This document shows, piece by piece, positions 17,157-24,792 of a DNA stretch of 64,000 nt. The stretch is from positions 1 to 64,000 of the forward strand of contig DAINRU010000005.1 of NCBI GenBank assembly GCA_036741695.1. Direction: 5' to 3'. A program made the position numbers and the translations under genes. Position 1 is the stretch's first letter; the number at the start of each line of letters is the position of its first letter. A model generated the notes under the pieces. It was not told the origin of the DNA, searched no databases, and saw only the letters and a list, made by a program, of their open reading frames with translations. This DNA is from JAFANK01 sp036741695 (GTDB taxonomy: Bacteria; Vulcanimicrobiota; Vulcanimicrobiia; Eremiobacterales; Eremiobacteraceae).

Positions 17157-17693
17157 TCACATGTGCAGGATCGACGCGTCGAGCCGGAAGAGACGGGTAT
17201 CGGAGACGATCGAGAAGAGCAGCTCACCCTCACACACCATTTGATCGTCGACCCGTGCCGCGGCTTGCAGACGGCCGATGTTCATGCGGATCCACATGAC
17301 GTTGGCCTCCATGTCGAGCCGATCGCCGGGCACGACCGGGCGCCGGAACTTGAGCTTCTCGATGCCGGCCAGATACGGCACGGTCGTGGCCAACGTGTTC
17401 GGCTCGAGGATGGCCGTGCCGCCGAGCTGTGCCATGGCCTCGACGATGAGCACGCCGGGCATGACCGGGTTGTTGGGGAAATGACCGGCGAAGAACCATT
17501 CGTTGAGGGTGATGTTCTTGTATCCGGCGGCGCGCTTTTGCGGCACGAGCTCGGTGATGCGATCGATCAGCAAGAACGGATAGCGGTGGGGCAGGATCTC
17601 CATGATGGAGCGGACGTCGACGTAAGCCACCTGTTTATCTCCGGACTCGGGGTGATGCGGCAGCACCGCACCTCGCTTGGGAACAGTTCGCAT
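17157..17693 (-). CDS. fabZ: 3-hydroxyacyl-[ACP] dehydratase
   Basis: The product has 178 residues, a hot-dog fold dehydratase of fatty acid elongation. The active-site His is in AGHFPNNPVMPGVLIVEAMAQLGG, with Glu in VEAMAQ. MEILPHRYPFLLIDRI is the family N-terminal signature. The N-terminus has an extra 28 residues before it. GGAG lies about nine bases before ATG. In some lineages FabZ is fused to LpxC; here they are separate neighbours. FabZ next to lpxA and lpxC links fatty acid supply to lipid A synthesis. Confidence 0.96.
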   Translation of the reverse strand: MRTVPKRGAVLPHHPESGDKQVAYVDVRSIMEILPHRYPFLLIDRITELVPQKRAAGYKNITLNEWFFAGHFPNNPVMPGVLIVEAMAQLGGTAILEPNTLATTVPYLAGIEKLKFRRPVVPGDRLDMEANVMWIRMNIGRLQAAARVDDQMVCEGELLFSIVSDTRLFRLDASILHM

Positions 17694-17711
17694 GGACGCT
17701 CGCTCCGGCGG

Positions 17712-18554
17712 TCAGCGCGCGCCGGAGGCTACTGCCAGCGGTACGCGCAGCTCGCGGGCTGCGGCGACGTGCAAGGCGTGTCCCGACTTCAGCGCGATCA
17801 CCTCGCAACGTGGGTACATGCCGAGCAGCGCGAAGTCGCCGATGAGGTCCAACACCTTATGCCGCACGATCTCATCCGGAAAACGCAACGGGCCCATGTA
17901 GTCGTGGCTGTCGATGACCACGGCGTTGTCGAGCGATCCGCCCAGCGCTAAGCCTTGCGAGTACAGCGCCTCGACCTCTTTGCGGAATCCGAACGTGCGG
18001 TTGGGCGCGATCTCGCGCAGGAAGTATTCGGGCGTGATCGGCGGCGTCTCCAGGAATTGATTGCCGACCGGCTCGGGAAACGCGACGAAGAAATTCACTT
18101 TGAAGCGTTCGGCGGGCACGCAGACGAGCAGCTTGTCGCCGTCGCGATGCCAGAACGGCGAACGCAGGTTCATCACGCGGCGGGGCACGCGTTGTTCGGC
18201 CAGACCCACCGAGTCGATCGCCTGCGCGAAGGGCAGCGCGCTGCCGTCCATGATCGGGATCTCTTCGCCGTCGATACGGATCTGGGCGTTGTCCACATCC
18301 ATACCCACCAAACTCGCGAGCACGTGCTCGACGGTGTTGACTTCAGCCGTGGCCGAGCCGAGCGTGGTGCAGCGCACCGTCGAGCGCACGGCTTCCGGCG
18401 ACGCCGCGATGCGCGACCCGTCGGCGAGGACGAACGAAAAACCGGCATTCGCCGGCGCTGGTGCAATCGTGACGGTTGCTGCGCACCCTGTGTGCAGGCC
18501 TACGCCGGAAAGGGAGACCTCGCGGGCGAGCGTGTGCTGATATTCCACTTTCAC
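17712..18554 (-). CDS. lpxC: UDP-3-O-acyl-N-acetylglucosamine deacetylase
   Basis: The product is about 280 residues. LpxC is the zinc enzyme of the committed step in lipid A synthesis. Signatures: SLSGVGLHTG, NTVEHVLASLVGMDVDNAQI (zinc His), IMDGSALPFAQ, RTFGF, GSLDNAVVI, HKVLDLIGDFALLG (zinc His and Asp) and SGHALHVAAA (catalytic His). The start is uncertain: ATG at 18593 overlaps lpxD by 23 bases, while GTG at 18554 or 18548 lies just before the conserved EYQHTLAREVSLSG region. None has a strong ribosome binding site. Confidence 0.95.
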   Translation of the reverse strand: MKVEYQHTLAREVSLSGVGLHTGCAATVTIAPAPANAGFSFVLADGSRIAASPEAVRSTVRCTTLGSATAEVNTVEHVLASLVGMDVDNAQIRIDGEEIPIMDGSALPFAQAIDSVGLAEQRVPRRVMNLRSPFWHRDGDKLLVCVPAERFKVNFFVAFPEPVGNQFLETPPITPEYFLREIAPNRTFGFRKEVEALYSQGLALGGSLDNAVVIDSHDYMGPLRFPDEIVRHKVLDLIGDFALLGMYPRCEVIALKSGHALHVAAARELRVPLAVASGAR

Positions 18555-18570
18555 CAAAAGCGCGGGGACG

Positions 18571-19608
18571 CTATTTTGGTTTACGCAGCTCATCGAGCGC
18601 GTTCATCAGCGTGCGCACTTGCTCGAACAGCTTAGGCAATTTGCGCAGCAGGACCTTCTGTTCGATGTTCTCGCGATGCGGCATCGCGTAGATGCCGGAG
18701 ATGAACGAATTCGGCGGCCACGAGCCGATGACTGCCGACCCTGCTGCGATGACCGTGCCGTCACCGATCTCGAGGTGTCCGATCATGCCGACCTGTCCCC
18801 CGATGATGACGCGGTTGCCGATCTTCGTGCTGCCGGCGATGCCGGTCTGCGCGCAGATAGTGGAGTCTTCCCCGACCTGGACGTTGTGCGCGATCTGCAC
18901 GAGATTGTCGATCTTCGTGCCGCTGCCGATGACGGTTGAGCCCGTGACCGCGCGGTCGATCGTCGTCGCGGCTCCGATCTCCACGCGATCGCCGAGCACG
19001 ACGTTGCCGATCTGCGGGATCTTGATCTGCTCCGCGCCGACGCGCACGAAACCGAAGCCATCGCCGCCGATGATGCAGCCTGGTTGCAGCACGCAGTCGT
19101 CGCCGATCACACACTCGTCGAGCACGACCGCGTGCGGGTGCACGAGGCTGCGCGCGCCGATGCGGGCGCCGTTGCCGACGTACGCGCCGCCGAGCAGCGT
19201 ACAGCCGTCGCCGAGCCGCGCTCCGGCCCCGACGATGACGCCTGCGCCGATCCACACGCCGGCGCCACGCGCGACGTCAGGCGCGATCGTCGCGCTCGCA
19301 TCTGTGTGCTCGCCCGAGAGGCGTGCGGGCGCGAACGACTCCAGCACGGCCGCCAAGGCCGCGCGCACGTTGTCGACGAGGATGAGCGACTTGCCGTTGC
19401 GCTCGACGGCGCCCGCGGCGACGGGTGCGAGCACGGCACCGGCGCGAGAGCGCAATGCCTTCTCCAACCAGCGCTCGTCCACGGCGAACGTCAACGACCG
19501 CACGTCCGCATCGTCGATGGCGGCGACCCGATCGATGATCGCCTCGGGATTCCCCGCGACGGCGCCGCCGGTCAACGTGGCGAGATCGCGCAGGCGGGTT
19601 TCAGCCAC
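18571..19608 (-). CDS. lpxD: UDP-3-O-acylglucosamine N-acyltransferase
   Basis: The product has 345 residues. LpxD adds the second hydroxyacyl chain in lipid A synthesis. The N-terminal uridine-binding domain covers about 1-100 (LTFAVDERWLEKAL), then a long left-handed beta-helix (about 103-305) with GGDGFGF and the catalytic His in VQIAHNVQVGED, and a C-terminal helix with Leu repeats (KLPKLFEQVRTLMNALDELRK). The GTG start is preceded by AAGGGA. It follows the OmpH/Skp-like genes, the common order in diderms. Confidence 0.97.
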   Translation of the reverse strand: MAETRLRDLATLTGGAVAGNPEAIIDRVAAIDDADVRSLTFAVDERWLEKALRSRAGAVLAPVAAGAVERNGKSLILVDNVRAALAAVLESFAPARLSGEHTDASATIAPDVARGAGVWIGAGVIVGAGARLGDGCTLLGGAYVGNGARIGARSLVHPHAVVLDECVIGDDCVLQPGCIIGGDGFGFVRVGAEQIKIPQIGNVVLGDRVEIGAATTIDRAVTGSTVIGSGTKIDNLVQIAHNVQVGEDSTICAQTGIAGSTKIGNRVIIGGQVGMIGHLEIGDGTVIAAGSAVIGSWPPNSFISGIYAMPHRENIEQKVLLRKLPKLFEQVRTLMNALDELRKPK

Positions 19609-19619
19609 GCTCGTTCCCT

Positions 19620-20060
19620 TTACAGCCCTGGGATGGGCGACGCCGAGGTGTCGATCTTCAGCGCCTTCTCGACGTCGATCGTGATGTCGTCACCGCCGTA
19701 GGCCACGCCTTGGCGGGTCACGACCATCTTGTAGTGCTTGTCGTCGGCGATCTGCTTGGCGGCGGTGCGGACGTCGTTCGAGACGTCGTCCTGCCAGCGC
19801 TGGCTTTGCTGCTGCCAGAGCTGGAATGCCCGCTGCTTCTCCGCCGGGCTGATCTTGCTTTCGTTGATGGCCGTATAGTTCGCTTGCAGCTGGCGGTAGT
19901 AATTGATGAACTTCGGCCAGCGCTGCTCGATGGCCGGGACGTCGACGACGGCGATCGACGAGCGCGCGTGGGCGCAACCGCCCAGCGCGAACGCGCCGAC
20001 GGTCGCCGCCACGAGACTGATGGACAGGCGCGCAGAGATCCGCGCTGGATGTGTGTTCAT
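19620..20060 (-). CDS. OmpH/Skp-like periplasmic protein, lipoprotein form
   Basis: The product has 146 residues. The signal peptide ends in ALGGC at about residue 29, a lipobox, so the protein is probably lipid-anchored. SSIAVVDVPAIEQRWPKF is the first strand seen in OmpH/Skp, then a charged helical stretch (QQQSQRWQDDVSNDVRTAAKQIADDK) and a final strand MVVTRQGVAYGGDDIT. Skp holds unfolded outer-membrane proteins on their way to BamA. A lipid anchor is unusual for Skp, which is normally soluble. It overlaps the preceding gene by four bases. Confidence 0.75.
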   Translation of the reverse strand: MNTHPARISARLSISLVAATVGAFALGGCAHARSSIAVVDVPAIEQRWPKFINYYRQLQANYTAINESKISPAEKQRAFQLWQQQSQRWQDDVSNDVRTAAKQIADDKHYKMVVTRQGVAYGGDDITIDVEKALKIDTSASPIPGL

Positions 20061-21457
20061 GATCCCCCCGGAGTTGGCGCCGCGGGCGAGCTCGAGCTTC
20101 CCGCGAGTGAGTTGACGGCTTTGCGCACCTGGTCGGTCAGGTCGATGGCGGTGCCCGCGCCGCGAATGGAATCGAAGACGATGCCGATGCCGTCTTGTTG
20201 CGCGATCTGCTGCACCTGCGCTTGCACCTGGGCTCCGATCTTCTGGTACAGGTCGCGCCGGTCGGACGCGAGTTTGTCGGCCTGTGCTGCGATCGACTCG
20301 TTGTCTTGGAACTGCGTGTGGGCGATGGCGCTATATCTGGCGATGAGCGCCGCGCGGACTTGGCGATATGACGCTTCGCTGCGACTTGCTTCGTCGTTGT
20401 ACGCGGATGCGATCTGGTCGTGGATGCTCTGCGCCTGCGCCCTGTATTTCTGGTTGCCGGCCAAACGCGCGTTGACGTCGGCGAGCTGCTGCTGGAATTT
20501 GCCGCTGAGCTTCTGCATCTGCGGCGTGATGGCGACCTGCATCTCTTTTTGGCGCGCCAGGAGCTTGGCCTGGGTGGCCGCCTGCGTCGCCGTCCGCTCG
20601 GCGTCGTACTTCGCCGCCGCCTGCGCGTTGAGATCGCGCTCGATCGTGGCAAGCTGCGCATTGTCGCGCGTCTTGAGCGCATTGATCTTGCTCTGTTCGC
20701 GCGCGTCCATCGCCGACAGCTCGTCCTGATACTGCTTGCGATCTTTGTCCGAGAGCGCGAGGTCCTGCAGCTTCGCCTGCAGGTTGAGCCGTTCTTCCTG
20801 ATCGGACTTGACGAGATCCACCTGGTACTTGGTCTCCGCGCTGGAGAGCTCGGCTTCGCGTTGGGATAGTTTGGTGCGCATGTCTGCGGCGATGAGCGCC
20901 TGGACGTGCTTGAGGTGGTCGGAATCCTGGCGGAACAGCTCGAGGCGGTAGTTGTTGAAAGCGGTGAACGCCTGCTTCTGCATCGCTTGCGCCTGCTCGC
21001 CATATTGTTGCTGCAGCCCGCCGAGCACGCTGCCCGACGTGGCGTCTGTGCCCAGCGTCGATGCTTGCAAGCGGTTGATCGCGTCAGCTTCGCGGCGCTC
21101 GTAGTAGGCTCGCCGCGAACCCAAGTCTTGCTGGAACTTCGCCGATTGTGCGGCGAGCTCGGTCTGCATCTGGTTGTAGGCGGCAGTCTGCTGCGGGCTC
21201 ATACCGGTCGGCACGAGACTCGCTTCTTGTTGCAGCACGTCGATCTGGTCTTGCATGGCCTGCAGCTGCGCGTGCAGCGGGTGGGTGGCCATGAGCGCGT
21301 CCATGTCCACGTAGCCGACGCCCGTGCCGTGGGCGCCGAGCATGCCGCCGCCTCCGCCAGCATGAGTGCATGCGGCGAGACAGAGCGCGACCGACAGCGC
21401 GGCCATGGCTTGCGCCGGACGTCGACTCTTGCATGCGCCTCGGGCGAGCGCGGCCAT
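20057..21457 (-). CDS. Long coiled-coil OmpH/Skp-related lipoprotein
   Basis: The product has 466 residues, about three times the usual Skp length. The signal peptide ends in LCLAAC, a lipobox near residue 29. After a Gly-rich linker comes TGVGYVDMDALMATHPL, the Skp-like first strand, then about 330 residues of Gln/Lys/Ala-rich helix predicted to be coiled coil, with a closing segment IAQQDGIGIVFDSIRGAGTAIDLTDQVRKAV that matches the Skp C-terminal strand. It looks like a Skp with greatly lengthened tentacles. It may hold clients across the periplasm between the inner membrane and BamA; this is inference. Confidence 0.75.
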   Translation of the reverse strand: MAALARGACKSRRPAQAMAALSVALCLAACTHAGGGGGMLGAHGTGVGYVDMDALMATHPLHAQLQAMQDQIDVLQQEASLVPTGMSPQQTAAYNQMQTELAAQSAKFQQDLGSRRAYYERREADAINRLQASTLGTDATSGSVLGGLQQQYGEQAQAMQKQAFTAFNNYRLELFRQDSDHLKHVQALIAADMRTKLSQREAELSSAETKYQVDLVKSDQEERLNLQAKLQDLALSDKDRKQYQDELSAMDAREQSKINALKTRDNAQLATIERDLNAQAAAKYDAERTATQAATQAKLLARQKEMQVAITPQMQKLSGKFQQQLADVNARLAGNQKYRAQAQSIHDQIASAYNDEASRSEASYRQVRAALIARYSAIAHTQFQDNESIAAQADKLASDRRDLYQKIGAQVQAQVQQIAQQDGIGIVFDSIRGAGTAIDLTDQVRKAVNSLAGSSSSPAAPTPGGS

Positions 21458-21465
21458 CGGCTTTC

Positions 21466-22263
21466 CTATTGGAGCGCCTTCAGCACGTCCGGCGTGACGT
21501 CTGTGCCCCCGTAGACACGGGTCTGTCCGTCGATGACGAGCAGCAAGCCTTTCTTTTTCGCCACACCTGCGATCGCGCTGTTGGTGCTGTCGATGACCGG
21601 CTGCACGACCTTTTTCTGTTCGTCACTGAGCTGGCTGTTGAAGGCCGTGATCGTCTGCTGGCGTTGATCGGCGCTCTTGTCGCGCAGCTGTGCGTTGAGC
21701 TGCGACTGCAGGTTCTGCCGGTACTGCATGAAGGTGTCGTTGGCCGACTTGACCTTGGGCAGCTGGTCGAGCTGCCGCTGGTCGACGTAACCCACTTCCG
21801 ACGGCGGCGGCGAGTTCACTGGCGCCAGCACGGGACCGGGTTGGTTGAGCATGTCGATGACGTCTTTGGTCACATCGAGGCCGCCATAGATGATGATGCT
21901 CTTGTCGACGACCACGCTCAGGCCTTTGTTCGCGGCGACGGCCGCGATCGCGTTGTTCGCGCGGTCGAGCAGCGGCCCGAACAGCTGGCGCTGCTGGGTG
22001 GCGGCGCGAGCGTTGAAGTCCTGATAGATGCGTTGCTGGTCTGCTTGGCTCTTGCCCTTGATCGCCGCTTGGAACTGGACGCCCAGGGCGCGCTGGAATT
22101 GCGCGAACTGCTGCTGCGCAGCCACAAACGGGCCGAGCTGGCCGATGGCTGACTGGTCGACGAAGCCGATGTCGGCGATGTCGGTCGCCAGCACCTGCGG
22201 GCTGAATCCGAGGATGAACACGAGGACGAGAGCCGCGATAGTTGGCGTGTGAGACCGGACCAT
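21466..22263 (-). CDS. Tandem-duplicated OmpH/Skp-like chaperone
   Basis: The product has 265 residues with a cleavable signal peptide (likely cut after VLA, about residue 26). Two copies of the Skp-like unit follow. The first runs from IGFVDQSAIGQLGPF to IIYGGLDVTKDVIDMLNQ, about 30-142. The second runs from VGYVDQRQLDQLPKV to RVYGGTDVTPDVLKALQ, about 157-265. The shared YGG.DVT.DV signature shows internal duplication. Skp normally works as a trimer of single units. The gene lies 30 bases downstream of bamA, the usual place for skp/ompH. Confidence 0.85.
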   Translation of the reverse strand: MVRSHTPTIAALVLVFILGFSPQVLATDIADIGFVDQSAIGQLGPFVAAQQQFAQFQRALGVQFQAAIKGKSQADQQRIYQDFNARAATQQRQLFGPLLDRANNAIAAVAANKGLSVVVDKSIIIYGGLDVTKDVIDMLNQPGPVLAPVNSPPPSEVGYVDQRQLDQLPKVKSANDTFMQYRQNLQSQLNAQLRDKSADQRQQTITAFNSQLSDEQKKVVQPVIDSTNSAIAGVAKKKGLLLVIDGQTRVYGGTDVTPDVLKALQ

Positions 22264-22293
22264 GTGGTTGCCTTTCCTTACTTTCCGTCTATG

Positions 22294-24519
22294 CTAGAAC
22301 GACTGGCCGAGGCCGAATGAGGTGTGCGTTCCTTGGTTGCCGATGGCGAAATCGACGCGGATGACCTGGGGCAAGAGCGGCGTCTGCACGCGGATGCCGA
22401 TGCCGACGTCATTCTGCAAGGCGTACGGCGCATTCACGTAGGTGATCTGCGGCGGCACCGGCGTGAAGAACGGCGCGTGTGGGCCGGCAGGCGGCGGCGG
22501 CGTCGGCGCTGCCGTGGCCCCGACGACCGGGGTGATGTACGGTGCGTCGCCCGAATCGGCGAAGAGCGCGATGCCGAACTTCTTATCACTCGTCACCGGT
22601 ATGCGCAGCTCGACCTGACCGAGCACCTGGCGATTGCCATAGAAGATGTACTTCGTGCCGCGCAGCTGCTGGTCGGATAAGCTGAACAGATCGTTGTAGG
22701 GCAGCGCGGTCGGACCGCCGTTCGTCCAGCCCCAGTTGAAATGCAGCGCCAGCGTCGAGTGATGCCGCACGGGCCAGAAATGCGTCCAGTCGAAATCGGC
22801 TTTGCCGAACTGGTAGTCCGAACCGAAAGCCTGAAGCGCGATCTCGTCCGAAAAGCCCTGCGTCCCGCCGTGGCGGGGATTCGTGATGTCGTCTCGGTTG
22901 TCTTTGAAGATGGCGGGCGTGACGCTGTTCAGCTTGGTGGATGCCGACGAGGTCTGGATCGGAGTGGTGGTTCCGGGCGCGATGTTCGTCGTTCCTAAGC
23001 TCAAGAACGCCTGTGGGAATCCGGCCGCGTCGACCTCTTGGTACAGGTGCGTGGCCGATACCCCAAACGACAACCGGGTGTAATCGGCGACCGGATGTCC
23101 GAAGGCGACGGCGACGCCGGAACTGCGCGAGGTGAAGTTCACGTACTGATTCGTGCACGGCTGGCCGTTCGCCGAGCACGGTCCGGTCACCGTCGGCGCG
23201 GCGAGCGTCGAGAGCGTGGGCGTGGCGAGCGTCGACGTCACCGGCGTCGTCGAGTAAAACGGGTTGTTGCCCGGGATCTTGTAGACCGGGCGCGGCTGAT
23301 CGTTCTGCAGATCGTTGAAGACGCTCAACGTCACCGAGTTCGCTTTGAACCTCTGGATATACGGCACGCCCACGCTGAAGTTGACGTTGCTGAAATGCTG
23401 GCCCTTCTGCAGGTTGATCGAGGCGCTATTGCCCGTACCGGCTACGTTGTTCTGCGCGAAGGAGAGGCCCAAGCCGAAGCCTTGGCCGAATTGCCCGCCG
23501 CCGCCGTAGCTGATGTTGACGCCGGCGGTGCCGGTGCGCTGCTCGACCACGGTCCAGATGAGCGTGATGTATCCGCACTTGCTGCCGAACGGCTTGGTGC
23601 TGAGGTCCACCGACTTGAAGAACTGCGTGTTGTTGATGGCTTCGTAGTCGCGGCGCAGCGCGGCATCGGAGATGAGCGAGCCGGGATGCATGCGCAAGAG
23701 ACGGCGGATCACGTAGTCCTTCGTGATGCTGTTGCCGGCGATCTCGATCGCGCCCACCCTCGCCTCGCAGATGGTCACGTCGACTTCCCCGGGATTGTCG
23801 ACGTTCGGGGCGCCGTCCGGCACGGCCGACAGCCCATCCGATTTGTATAGGTTGACGATGGCGTTGAGGTCCTGGTTGAAGACCTCGCCCGAGAAGATCG
23901 TGCCTGGTTTGGTCTTCATGACGCTTTCGATCACGGGCGTCGGGAAGACGGTGTTGCCGGTGATCACGACCTTGGTGACGGTGACGCCTTCTTTGATGGC
24001 GATGTTGATCGTGCCGTTGGCGTCGATCTTGATGTCCTGCACGTGTCGCGTGCCGATGTAGCCGAGCTTGTCGTAGTACGAGTTGATCTTCTGGATGTCA
24101 TCGCGCAGCGTGTTCGTGTTGAGCACGGTGCCGATGGTCGTGTCCAAGAGCGCGAGCAGCACGTCGTTCGAGACTTGCTTGTTGCCGGTGAACACGATCT
24201 TGCTCACGACCGGATTCTCGACGACGATGTACGACACGGCGACGCCGCCGGGGGTGGGATGGATGTCCACCTTGACGTCGGTGAAATAGCCGAGCGCGAG
24301 GATGGCCTGCTGGTCCGCGGCCAGACGCTTGTTGTCGAGCGGGGCTCCCGCTTGCGTGCGGATCACGGCGACGATCCTGTCGGTGGGCACGTGGCTATTG
24401 CCGCGGACGTTCACCGCCGTGACGATCGGTTGAGGAGCTGCGGGTGCGCCAAGCCCTGAGGCCAGGGCAATCAAGCCGATGACGATCGCCGCAAGAGCGA
24501 GTCGCGACAGGTTAGGCAA
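22294..24519 (-). CDS. bamA: Outer-membrane protein assembly factor BamA
   Basis: The product has 741 residues. A signal peptide (about 1-28) is followed by about four POTRA domains (about 31-103, 104-178, 179-257, 258-335; first strands VTAVNVRGNSHV, VSKIVFTGNKQV, VTKVVITGNTVF, VGAIEIAGNSIT) and a C-terminal 16-strand-type barrel ending in SFGLGQSF. QLRGTKYIFYGNRQVLG fits the conserved loop-6 RG motif. Two barrel loops are unusual: a Thr/Ser/Pro-rich one with two Cys (PCSANGQPC), and a Pro-rich one (TPPPPAGPHAP). BamA folds barrel proteins into the outer membrane. It starts with TTG; GAGGAG lies about 13 bases upstream. Confidence 0.97.
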   Translation of the reverse strand: MPNLSRLALAAIVIGLIALASGLGAPAAPQPIVTAVNVRGNSHVPTDRIVAVIRTQAGAPLDNKRLAADQQAILALGYFTDVKVDIHPTPGGVAVSYIVVENPVVSKIVFTGNKQVSNDVLLALLDTTIGTVLNTNTLRDDIQKINSYYDKLGYIGTRHVQDIKIDANGTINIAIKEGVTVTKVVITGNTVFPTPVIESVMKTKPGTIFSGEVFNQDLNAIVNLYKSDGLSAVPDGAPNVDNPGEVDVTICEARVGAIEIAGNSITKDYVIRRLLRMHPGSLISDAALRRDYEAINNTQFFKSVDLSTKPFGSKCGYITLIWTVVEQRTGTAGVNISYGGGGQFGQGFGLGLSFAQNNVAGTGNSASINLQKGQHFSNVNFSVGVPYIQRFKANSVTLSVFNDLQNDQPRPVYKIPGNNPFYSTTPVTSTLATPTLSTLAAPTVTGPCSANGQPCTNQYVNFTSRSSGVAVAFGHPVADYTRLSFGVSATHLYQEVDAAGFPQAFLSLGTTNIAPGTTTPIQTSSASTKLNSVTPAIFKDNRDDITNPRHGGTQGFSDEIALQAFGSDYQFGKADFDWTHFWPVRHHSTLALHFNWGWTNGGPTALPYNDLFSLSDQQLRGTKYIFYGNRQVLGQVELRIPVTSDKKFGIALFADSGDAPYITPVVGATAAPTPPPPAGPHAPFFTPVPPQITYVNAPYALQNDVGIGIRVQTPLLPQVIRVDFAIGNQGTHTSFGLGQSF

Positions 24520-24792
24520 CGCCGGATGTGCTCCTCATCTAACTAGCGCCGGGTGGTGCGGACGCCCAACTGCGGGGCGGCGCGCTTGCCCTACCGGCGG
24601 TCGGCCGCAACCGTGCAGGCGGCGTGCCATCGTTCTCCCCCGCCCGAGGGAGCAGTGGGGCTGCGTCATATGGCCGGGGAACGGGACATTGAGTTCCGAT
24701 GGCTTCCGAACGATTCCTCCCGGCGCTGCGGCATTGGCCGCTCCCCAAACAGACCGTGAGGTCCGGCGATCCACGGCCGTGACAACGCTTCT
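24520..24792. other. Spacer between tamB and bamA
   Basis: No convincing gene. A 31-codon frame on the minus strand (stop at 24535-24537) has GGGGGAG before its ATG but an arginine/proline-rich, low-information product, and is not called. There is a perfect palindrome CACGGCCGTG at 24772-24781 and a small GGACC/GGTCT-type hairpin near 24751-24764. No T-run is present, so tamB and bamA could be transcribed together. A promoter for bamA could lie here, but I could not place one. Confidence 0.4.

Noticed and set aside
24534..24630. 31-residue leader peptide before bamA
   Set aside because: It has a possible ribosome binding site, but the product is Arg/Pro-rich with no informative sequence, as expected from GC-rich chance frames.
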